In this document: in pieces, positions 1-4,811 of the stretch
Position numbering within the stretch: position 1 is the stretch's first letter
Layout of the letters: the number at the start of each line of letters is the position of its first letter
DNA from: an uncultured Lachnospiraceae bacterium
Lineage (GTDB): Bacteria; Bacillota; Clostridia; Lachnospirales; Lachnospiraceae
Length of the DNA: 6,362 nt
Direction: 5' to 3'
Assembly: GCA_937877165.1 (NCBI GenBank)
Contig: CALEFO010000029.1
Location: forward strand, 1 to 6,362
Program-made: the position numbers and the translations under genes
Notes under the pieces: generated by a model
Seen by the model: only the letters and a program-made list of their open reading frames with translations
Told to the model about the DNA's origin: nothing
The model's database searches: none

Positions 1-489
1 ACCTCCATTAAGGGCAATAATAACGGCGGCAGCAATAATGCCGGACGCAGCGGCGGCAATACGCAGCTGAGCGCAATCCGCGGGGGAAGAGCCTCGATGC
101 CTTCTTCCTCGAAGATGCAGGTCCGGGTGATCAAGCCCAGCTCCTTTGATCAGGCAAGACAGATCACGGATACGCTGCTCGCGCACCGCACGGTTCTTCT
201 GAATCTTGAGGGTCTGGATGTCAATACCGCACAGCGGATCGTGGATTTCGCTTCCGGCTCCTGCTATGCGCTTCACGGCAATTTCATGAAGATTTCGCAC
301 TTCATCATCGTGATCACCCCCGAGGACGTTGACATTGCAGGCGATATTGCAGGCGGTGGACGTCCGGATGCCGTTGCCGGCATTCTCGGCGCAGCGGCAC
401 AGAGCAGCAATATGGGCGGCATGGATGGCGGCAATGCCAATCCCTACATGAATAATACAATGAACATGAATATGAACGGCGGATATTGA
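1..489 (+). CDS. sepF: SepF-type cell division protein, 5'-truncated by the window edge
   Basis: SepF binds FtsZ and the membrane and helps organise the septal ring in Gram-positive bacteria. The reading frame is open from base 1, so the gene starts outside the window; the ATG at 97 is internal and has no ribosome binding site. The 162 visible residues fall into three parts. Residues 1-40 are a Gly/Asn/Ser-rich linker. Residues 41-112 are the conserved core, starting VRVIKPSSFDQA and including VVL-like strand TVLLNLEG, then QRIVDFASGSCYALHG and ITPEDVDIAG, which match the SepF dimer fold. Residues 113-162 are a tail rich in Gly, Asn and Met, ending in NMNMNGGY. The N-terminal membrane-binding helix expected for SepF would lie upstream. 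B. subtilis SepF, from memory, ends shortly after the core, so the long C-terminal tail is unusual. A terminator follows at once, so sepF appears to end its transcription unit. Family assignment is firm. Confidence 0.93.
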   Translation, partial: TSIKGNNNGGSNNAGRSGGNTQLSAIRGGRASMPSSSKMQVRVIKPSSFDQARQITDTLLAHRTVLLNLEGLDVNTAQRIVDFASGSCYALHGNFMKISHFIIVITPEDVDIAGDIAGGGRPDAVAGILGAAAQSSNMGGMDGGNANPYMNNTMNMNMNGGY

Positions 490-519
490 TCCCGGGCACA
501 TCATAACAGACGAATGGAT

Positions 520-554
520 AACGCACCGACGAGAACAGTTGGTGCGTTTCTTTT
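520..554 (+). terminator. Intrinsic terminator after sepF
   Basis: AACGCACCGAC (520-530) pairs with GTTGGTGCGTT (538-548), giving an 11-bp stem with one G-T wobble and a 7-base loop, followed by TTTCTTTT (547-554). It lies 30 bases after the sepF stop and separates sepF from the aroB operon. It also argues against the in-frame TTG at 539 as the aroB start, because that codon sits inside the stem. Confidence 0.88.
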
Positions 555-594
555 ATCTGAACCACTTTATTGGGAACAGACGCCCGAACACAGG

Positions 595-625
595 GCCGCA
601 GGCAGACAGCGGCAGGAGGAACAGC
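595..625 (+). promoter_or_regulatory. aroB ribosome binding site, with a short hairpin just upstream
   Basis: AGGAGG at 614-619 lies six bases before the ATG at 626 and decides the aroB start. Directly before it GCCGC (595-599) can pair with GCGGC (609-613), a 5-bp GC stem that abuts the Shine-Dalgarno sequence. I found no convincing sigma-A promoter between the sepF terminator and this site. The RBS is clear; any role of the hairpin is a guess. Confidence 0.75.
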
Positions 626-1789
626 ATGAGCAAAAATCAAAATCGGCTTTCCGTTCACAAGGATGGAAAACCGTGCTATGACATCGTATATTCCACCGAT
701 ACGGAGGTTCTTTGCCGTGAGCTGGAAAGGGCCGGCTTTGCGGGGCGCCGCGCCTGCATTGTGACGGACACCAACGTAGCGCCGCTCTACGCGGAGCAGA
801 TCGCGGCACGCTTTGATCCGAAGCCTCTGGTTTATGCCATCCCGGCCGGCGAGGAGAACAAGAATCTCGACCAGATCCGCGCGCTTTTACGTTTTCTCAT
901 TGAGAATCATTTTGACCGCAGCTCTTATCTGGTCGCACTCGGCGGCGGCGTAGTCGGCGATATGACCGGCTTTGCGGCATCCATCTACATGCGCGGCATT
1001 GATTTCATCCAGATTCCCACCACGCTCCTTGCACAAGCGGATTCTTCTATCGGCGGCAAGACCGGTGTGGATTTTGACGGCTTCAAGAACATGGTCGGTG
1101 CCTTCAAGATGCCGGGGCTGGTTTATGCGAATGTCGACTTCGTGAAGAGTCTGGACGGTCATCAGTTTGCCTCCGGCTTTGCAGAGATCATGAAGAGTGC
1201 CCTCATCCGCGATGACGAATTCTACGTCTGGCTGATCGACCACATGGTGGAGATCCGTGAACGCGACTCCAAGACACTCTCCGAGATGCTCTACCGCAGC
1301 AACGAGATCAAAAAGGAAGTGGTGGAGAAGGATCCCTACGAGAAAAACGAGCGGATGCTTCTGAATTTCGGTCATACCATCGGCCACGCCATTGAGAAGT
1401 ACCGGAATTTCGAAATGACGCACGGCGAGTGCGTCGCCCTTGGCTGTGTCGCGGCTTCCTATATTTCCTATAAGAGAAACTATCTCTCCTGGGAGGAATA
1501 CTATGAGATCCGTGACATGTTCGTTCCGTTCGGGCTTCCGATCTCTCTGGAAACCATTGATGCAAACGCAGTTCTTGCTCTGACGAAGTCTGACAAAAAG
1601 GCTGTAAACGGTACGGTCCGCTTTGTCCTTCTGCATGCCATCGGGGACGCCTATGTGGATCCTACCGTCACAGACGAAGAGATTCTCGCCGCGATCCGCG
1701 AACTGGACTTTTCTGCTAAGACCGGCGAGGGGGCCCAGAATGGGACCATCCACACCAACGCCCAGAAGGCCGCAGAAGAAAACGCCTGA
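626..1789 (+). CDS. aroB: 3-dehydroquinate synthase
   Basis: AroB converts DAHP to 3-dehydroquinate, the second step of the shikimate pathway, using NAD+ and a divalent metal in the cytoplasm. The 387-residue product shows the NAD-binding stretch GGGVVGDMTGFAAS (106-119), the substrate-site segment PTTLLAQADSSIGGKTGVD (131-149), and the metal ligands expected for the family: E187 in FAEIMKSALI, H250 in NFGHTIGHAIE and H266 in MTHGE. Nothing in the catalytic core looks broken. The start is placed at 626 because AGGAGG precedes it; the TTG 29 codons upstream lies in a terminator stem. The last roughly 25 residues (363-387) are hydrophilic and reach beyond the usual family end (E. coli AroB is 362 residues). 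lspA begins 52 bases downstream with no terminator between, so the two are probably co-transcribed. No other shikimate gene is in the window. Confidence 0.96.
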   Translation: MSKNQNRLSVHKDGKPCYDIVYSTDTEVLCRELERAGFAGRRACIVTDTNVAPLYAEQIAARFDPKPLVYAIPAGEENKNLDQIRALLRFLIENHFDRSSYLVALGGGVVGDMTGFAASIYMRGIDFIQIPTTLLAQADSSIGGKTGVDFDGFKNMVGAFKMPGLVYANVDFVKSLDGHQFASGFAEIMKSALIRDDEFYVWLIDHMVEIRERDSKTLSEMLYRSNEIKKEVVEKDPYEKNERMLLNFGHTIGHAIEKYRNFEMTHGECVALGCVAASYISYKRNYLSWEEYYEIRDMFVPFGLPISLETIDANAVLALTKSDKKAVNGTVRFVLLHAIGDAYVDPTVTDEEILAAIRELDFSAKTGEGAQNGTIHTNAQKAAEENA

Positions 1790-1841
1790 TCGGTAAAAAC
1801 AGACCAGAACAGCCGTAAGGCTTTCAAAGGAAAACACTATC

Positions 1842-2360
1842 ATGAACAAAAACAAGAAAACATCCCGGATCGTGTCCTGCATTCTCTGGATCCTTCTCTG
1901 GGGCATCCTGATTCTTCTGGACCTTGGAACCAAGGCGGCTGCCGTTCAGGCGCTGCAGGGAAAGCCTCCCATTGTTCTGATGGACGGAGTCCTGGAGCTT
2001 CTCTATATTCAGAATACCGGCGCAGCCTTCAGCCTTCTTGAAAATGCACAATGGCTGTTCATTCTGATCGCCGTCCTTGCGGTATTGTTTATTACGCTGT
2101 TTCTCATCCGGATCCCCAAAAAAAGGCATTTCCTGCCGCTGCAGATCCTTCTGACGCTAATCAGTGCGGGAGCCGTTGGGAACCTCATTGACCGGATCCG
2201 GCTCGGCTATGTGCGGGACTTCATCTATTTTTCTCTGATTGACTTCCCGGTATTCAACGTTGCGGACATCTATGTCACGGTGTCCACGGTACTTCTTGTT
2301 CTTGTTGTCCTGTTTTATTACAAGGAAGAGGACTTTGACTTCCTTCACCGCAAATCATGA
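1842..2360 (+). CDS. lspA: Lipoprotein signal peptidase (signal peptidase II)
   Basis: LspA is the membrane aspartyl protease that cuts the signal peptide from diacylated prolipoproteins. The 172-residue protein has four hydrophobic segments (about 11-27, 70-90, 98-115 and 144-160), the family topology. The catalytic aspartates are D117 in GNLIDR and D142 in FNVADIYV. Other family motifs are LDLGTK (26-31) and YIQNTGAAFSL (55-65). Length is normal. An AAAGGA at 1826-1831, ten bases before the ATG, is a modest ribosome binding site. A very short hairpin, AGCC-GTAA-GGCT (1811-1822), precedes it in the gap after aroB. The 3' end overlaps the rluD start as ATGA (2357-2360). A lspA-rluD pair is a familiar arrangement in Firmicutes, while aroB immediately before it is less expected. 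Confidence 0.96.
   Translation: MNKNKKTSRIVSCILWILLWGILILLDLGTKAAAVQALQGKPPIVLMDGVLELLYIQNTGAAFSLLENAQWLFILIAVLAVLFITLFLIRIPKKRHFLPLQILLTLISAGAVGNLIDRIRLGYVRDFIYFSLIDFPVFNVADIYVTVSTVLLVLVVLFYYKEEDFDFLHRKS
2322..2345 (+). promoter_or_regulatory. Hairpin in the lspA 3' end ahead of the rluD start
   Basis: AAGGAAG (2322-2328) is a perfect complement of CTTCCTT (2339-2345), giving a 7-bp stem with a 10-base loop inside the last lspA codons, 11 bases before the rluD ATG. The 5' arm and the start of the loop hold the only Shine-Dalgarno-like run nearby (GGAAGAGG), which is otherwise about 25 bases from the start. This fits rluD translation being coupled to lspA translation. The pairing is visible; the function is inferred. 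Confidence 0.4.
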
Positions 2361-3271
2361 CTTCTGATTCTTTCATTGTAAACGAAGAAGAGGAGGGAAC
2401 CCGCCTCGACAAATTGCTGACCCTGGAAATTCCAGGCTACTCCCGCAGCTACCTGCAGGGACTTTTAAAAGACGGCAATGTCCTGGTCAACGGACAGTCC
2501 GCCAAGGCTTCTTTGAAGGTGAAGGAGGAGGACGTCGTTTCTTTCTCCATTCCGGACAAAATTCTGCCGGACATTGTTCCGGAGGACATCCCCCTCGACA
2601 TTCTCTATGAGGACGCCGACGTCCTTGTCGTGAACAAGCCCAAGGGCATGGTGGTCCATCCGGCTCCCGGTCATTATAGCGGAACGCTGGTCAATGCCAT
2701 CATGTATCACTGCGGTGATTCTCTTTCCGGCATCAATGGTGTCATGCGTCCCGGCATCGTCCACCGTATCGACCGTGATACGACGGGCTCGGTTATCGTC
2801 TGCAAGAATGACCGGGCGCACCAAAGCATTGCCGCGCAGCTCAAAGACCACACGATTGTCCGCCGCTATGTCGCCATTTGTTACGGCGTCCCGGACAAGG
2901 ATGACTTTACAATTGTCGGAAACATCGGAAGGGATAAAAACGACCGCAAGAAGATGGCCGTCGTCCCGGATGGAACCGGCAAGCTCGCTGTGACGCATGT
3001 ACATGTGCTGCAGAGGTTTTCCCAATATGCATATGTCGAATGCCGTCTGGAAACCGGGCGCACCCACCAGATTCGCGTCCATATGGCCCATATCGGCCAT
3101 CCGCTTCTCGGCGACGAAATCTACGCGGGTTCGCGAAAAAGCCCGTACCGCCTGCAGGGGCAGTGTCTCCATGCCCGGATTCTGGGCTTCCGACACCCAG
3201 TGACCGGCGAGTACATTGAAACTACCGCACCGCTTCCGGATTATTTCCAGCATCTTCTGAAAATTCTATAA
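2357..3271 (+). CDS. rluD: RluA/RluD-family 23S rRNA pseudouridine synthase
   Basis: This enzyme isomerises specific uridines to pseudouridine in large-subunit rRNA. The 304-residue protein has an N-terminal S4 RNA-binding domain (about 14-62, with GTRLDKLL and LLKDGNVLVNG) and a pseudouridine synthase domain from about 82. The catalytic aspartate is D139 in GIVHRIDRDTTG. Further family blocks are VVNKPKGMVVHP (91-102), RRYVAICYG (169-177) and RLETGRTHQIRVH (230-242), then GHPLLGDEIY. The presence of the S4 domain and the length fit the RluD branch; orthology to a particular rRNA site (1911/1915/1917 in E. coli) cannot be shown from sequence alone. The gene starts inside the lspA stop (ATGA) with no close Shine-Dalgarno sequence, so translational coupling is likely. 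No strong terminator follows it. Confidence 0.93.
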   Translation: MTSDSFIVNEEEEGTRLDKLLTLEIPGYSRSYLQGLLKDGNVLVNGQSAKASLKVKEEDVVSFSIPDKILPDIVPEDIPLDILYEDADVLVVNKPKGMVVHPAPGHYSGTLVNAIMYHCGDSLSGINGVMRPGIVHRIDRDTTGSVIVCKNDRAHQSIAAQLKDHTIVRRYVAICYGVPDKDDFTIVGNIGRDKNDRKKMAVVPDGTGKLAVTHVHVLQRFSQYAYVECRLETGRTHQIRVHMAHIGHPLLGDEIYAGSRKSPYRLQGQCLHARILGFRHPVTGEYIETTAPLPDYFQHLLKIL

Positions 3272-3283
3272 AGGTGAGGTATT

Positions 3284-3312
3284 TTGTAACATTTCTGTAA
3301 TTCTTGTATATT
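3284..3312 (+). promoter_or_regulatory. Candidate upstream promoter for the kinase-like gene
   Basis: TTGTAA (3284-3289) and TATATT (3307-3312) are spaced by 17 bases, the sigma-A optimum. The -35 matches the consensus at four of six positions and the -10 at five of six. A start of transcription near 3319 would fall on the palindrome at 3318-3330. The region is AT-rich, so a chance match is possible. Confidence 0.45.
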
Positions 3313-3317
3313 TTAGC

Positions 3318-3330
3318 CTGTTCTGAACAG
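3318..3330 (+). promoter_or_regulatory. Operator-like palindrome CTGTTC-T-GAACAG
   Basis: Two perfect 6-base arms flank a central T. The arms are too close for a good RNA hairpin in full, so a dimeric repressor site is one reading; a weaker stem with a CTG loop, extended by AGC/GCT with one bulged C, is another and could act as a weak rluD terminator, although no T-run follows. It lies just after the -10 of the upstream promoter candidate. No regulator is identified. Confidence 0.4.
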
Positions 3331-3359
3331 CTATTTATGTCGCTTATGCACAATTTTGT

Positions 3360-3388
3360 TTGCAAAATGCCGCTGCATCTCGTATAAT
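3360..3388 (+). promoter_or_regulatory. Candidate main promoter for the kinase-like gene
   Basis: TTGCAA (3360-3365) and a perfect TATAAT (3383-3388) are spaced by 17 bases. Transcription would start near 3395 and give a leader of about 100 bases before the ATG at 3499. The -35 lies within a small inverted repeat, ATTTTG-TTTG-CAAAAT (3353-3368), which could also serve as a binding site. This is the best promoter match in the window. Confidence 0.65.
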
Positions 3389-3485
3389 AAGCGCGTAAAG
3401 ATCATTCAACGGTTACATTGCAGACCATCCCGGCGGCTCCTTTTGATACAGAACCCACGGAGGATTTTGAGAACGAACCGATTGT

Positions 3486-3493
3486 AAGGAGGT
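3486..3493 (+). promoter_or_regulatory. Strong ribosome binding site of the kinase-like gene
   Basis: AAGGAGGT is a full Shine-Dalgarno sequence, five bases before the ATG at 3499. A complementary CTCCTT lies upstream in the leader at 3437-3442 and could in principle mask it. A second GGAGG is at 3459-3463 and could compete for the same partner. Confidence 0.85.
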
Positions 3494-3498
3494 AACAT

Positions 3499-4167
3499 AT
3501 GAACACGATCATCACGATTGGAAGACAGTTTGGTTCCGGCGGACGTGAAATTGGTGAGAAGGTCGCCGCTCATTACGGGATCAAATATTATGATAAGGAC
3601 TTGATTGCACACGTAGCGAGCAACAGCGGCTTCTGCAAGGAGATGATTGAACAGCAGGACGAGCGTGCGACGAATTCCTTCCTGTACAATCTCGTGATGG
3701 ATACGTATTCATTTGGCTACAATGCATCCAGCTTCGTCGATATGCCAATCAGCCAGAAGGTATTCCTGGCGCAGTTTGACACGATCAAGAAGCTTGCAGA
3801 TGAAGGCCCGGCGGTGTTTATCGGACGCTGCGCAGACAACGCGCTTGCAGACCGCGACAATGTCATCAATATCTTCATTCACGCAGATGAGGACAGCCGC
3901 ATTGATGAGATTATGAAGCGGTATCCCGACATCAACACCCGTCAGAAGGCACGTGACTTCATGAACAAGAAGGACCGTCAGCGCCAGAGCTACTACAATT
4001 ATTATTCCAGCCGCAAATGGGGCCGTGCGGACACCTATGATTTCTCCATCAATTCCGCGCTTCTTGGCATCGACGGAGCTGTCAACCTGATCTGCCAGAT
4101 GGTTGATGATTTCGAGAAGGCCAAGGAAAGCAGAAAGGCTGATAAGAAAATGGATGATCAGAAATGA
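3499..4167 (+). CDS. Cytidylate-kinase-like family protein
   Basis: The 222-residue protein resembles the cytidylate-kinase-like family (Pfam type Cytidylate_kin2), P-loop proteins common in Clostridia whose substrate is mostly untested; it is distinct from the standard cmk gene. The N-terminus ITIGRQFGSGGREIGEK (5-21) is the phosphate-binding loop; it has Arg where a classic Walker A motif has Lys, as I recall is usual in this family. YYDKDLIAHVA (30-40), FIGRCADNAL (107-116) and the lid-like FMNKKDRQRQSYYNYYS (154-170) with WGRADTYDFSINS (174-186) follow. The C-terminal 20 residues are highly charged. It has its own promoter region, a strong ribosome binding site and a strong terminator, so it appears to be a single-gene unit. 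The family call is good; nucleotide kinase activity on CMP is an inference, and the gene could act on another nucleotide or in regulation. Confidence 0.88.
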   Translation: MNTIITIGRQFGSGGREIGEKVAAHYGIKYYDKDLIAHVASNSGFCKEMIEQQDERATNSFLYNLVMDTYSFGYNASSFVDMPISQKVFLAQFDTIKKLADEGPAVFIGRCADNALADRDNVINIFIHADEDSRIDEIMKRYPDINTRQKARDFMNKKDRQRQSYYNYYSSRKWGRADTYDFSINSALLGIDGAVNLICQMVDDFEKAKESRKADKKMDDQK

Positions 4168-4188
4168 TCATTATCAATGAACGATAAT

Positions 4189-4234
4189 AAACTCCCTGAG
4201 AACCAGAAAGCGGTTCTTAGGGAGTTTGTCTTTT
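4189..4234 (+). terminator. Strong intrinsic terminator after the kinase-like gene, possibly bidirectional
   Basis: AAACTCCCTGAGAACC (4189-4204) pairs with GGTTCTTAGGGAGTTT (4212-4227), a 16-bp stem with one G-T wobble and a 7-base loop. On the + strand GTCTTTT follows. On the minus strand the stem is followed by TTTATTAT, so it may also stop transcripts coming from dtd. Confidence 0.9.
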
Positions 4235-4257
4235 CCCTGATACGGGATGGATTGTGA

Positions 4258-4310
4258 GAGGACAAATAGAACTATTCGCAAAAGGCATCTTTTACGAATA
4301 GTTAGTCCTC
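4258..4310 (-). terminator. Long hairpin at the end of dtd, probable minus-strand terminator or processing site
   Basis: On the + strand, AACTATTCG (4270-4278) pairs with CGAATAGTT (4295-4303); inside it, after one C-A mismatch, AAAAG (4280-4284) pairs with CTTTT (4289-4293) around a GCAT loop. Outside it, across an uneven internal loop, GAGGAC (4258-4263) pairs with GTCCTC (4305-4310). The outer arm touches the dtd stop codon (4309-4311). The T-run after the stem is weak in both directions, so terminator function is less sure than the structure. Confidence 0.55.
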
Positions 4311-4767
4311 ATTTTCCCGGAAAGATCTCATCCGAATCCAGTAAAATCGTAAAAGGTCCATCATTTCTAAGATCTACCTTCATATCCGCACCAAAGATTC
4401 CGTGCTCCACGACCGGAACACATTTCCTGCACTGATCTACAATATATTCATACAGTTCATTGGCGAAGTCAGGTTTTCCTGCACGAATGAAGGAAGGGCG
4501 GTTTCCGTGATGGCAGTCCGCATATAGTGTAAACTGCGACACCAGAAGAAGCGATCCATCCACAGAAGCCAGATTGCAGTTCGTCTTCCCTGCCCCGTCT
4601 TCGAAAATGCGCAGACCTATCGTCTTGGCGATCATCCGGTCTGCAAGCTCCTTTGTGTCGCTGTCCTCGATCCCGATCAGAACGAGGAATCCCCTTCCGA
4701 TTTGGCCGACGACCTTCTCATCGACTGTTACACTCGCATGCTGCACACGTTGTATTACAAATCTCAT
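4309..4767 (-). CDS. dtd: D-aminoacyl-tRNA deacylase
   Basis: DTD hydrolyses D-amino acids (and glycine mischarged on tRNA-Ala) from tRNA, a chirality proofreading step of translation; it acts as a cytoplasmic homodimer. The 152-residue product starts MRFVIQRVQHASVTVD and carries both hallmark motifs: SQFTLYAD (77-84), and the cross-subunit Gly-Pro motif as NDGPFT (135-140, G137-P138). RPSFIRAGKP (90-99) and VEHGIFGADMKVDL (120-133) are also typical. The second motif has Phe where E. coli-type enzymes have Val (NxGPVT). Length is normal. The start codon has a modest AGGA element about eleven bases upstream. It follows the AI-2E-family gene after 44 bases with no terminator between, so the two are probably co-transcribed. 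It converges with the kinase-like gene. Confidence 0.96.
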   Translation of the reverse strand: MRFVIQRVQHASVTVDEKVVGQIGRGFLVLIGIEDSDTKELADRMIAKTIGLRIFEDGAGKTNCNLASVDGSLLLVSQFTLYADCHHGNRPSFIRAGKPDFANELYEYIVDQCRKCVPVVEHGIFGADMKVDLRNDGPFTILLDSDEIFPGK

Positions 4768-4811
4768 AATTTATTTTTCCTGTTTCATTTATTTCCTATT
4801 TTTCGGCATTT

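Noticed and set aside
539..625. N-terminal extension of AroB from TTG at 539
   Set aside because: The TTG lies in the sepF terminator stem, no ribosome binding site precedes it, and a strong AGGAGG serves the ATG at 626.
1811..1822. Small AGCC-GTAA-GGCT hairpin between aroB and lspA as a terminator
   Set aside because: Only four base pairs and followed by just three T; not enough to end transcription.
887..1933. Long minus-strand open frame (348 codons) opposite aroB and the start of lspA
   Set aside because: It is opposite two clearly recognised genes, has no recognisable motif or ribosome binding site, and spans their intergenic gap. It follows from the codon pattern of the real genes.
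2465..3253. Minus-strand open frame (262 codons) opposite rluD
   Set aside because: It lies wholly within rluD on the other strand, shows no domain, and is the expected mirror of the codon bias.
3337..3387. Mini-ORF of 16 codons (starting MSLMHNF) in the gap before the kinase-like gene
   Set aside because: No Shine-Dalgarno sequence, and it overlaps the best promoter candidate, its stop codon lying within TATAAT.
3467..3487. Six-codon TTG-started leader peptide after GGAGG at 3459-3463
   Set aside because: Too short and started by a rare codon with too close a Shine-Dalgarno sequence; no attenuator-like codon repeat or terminator accompanies it.
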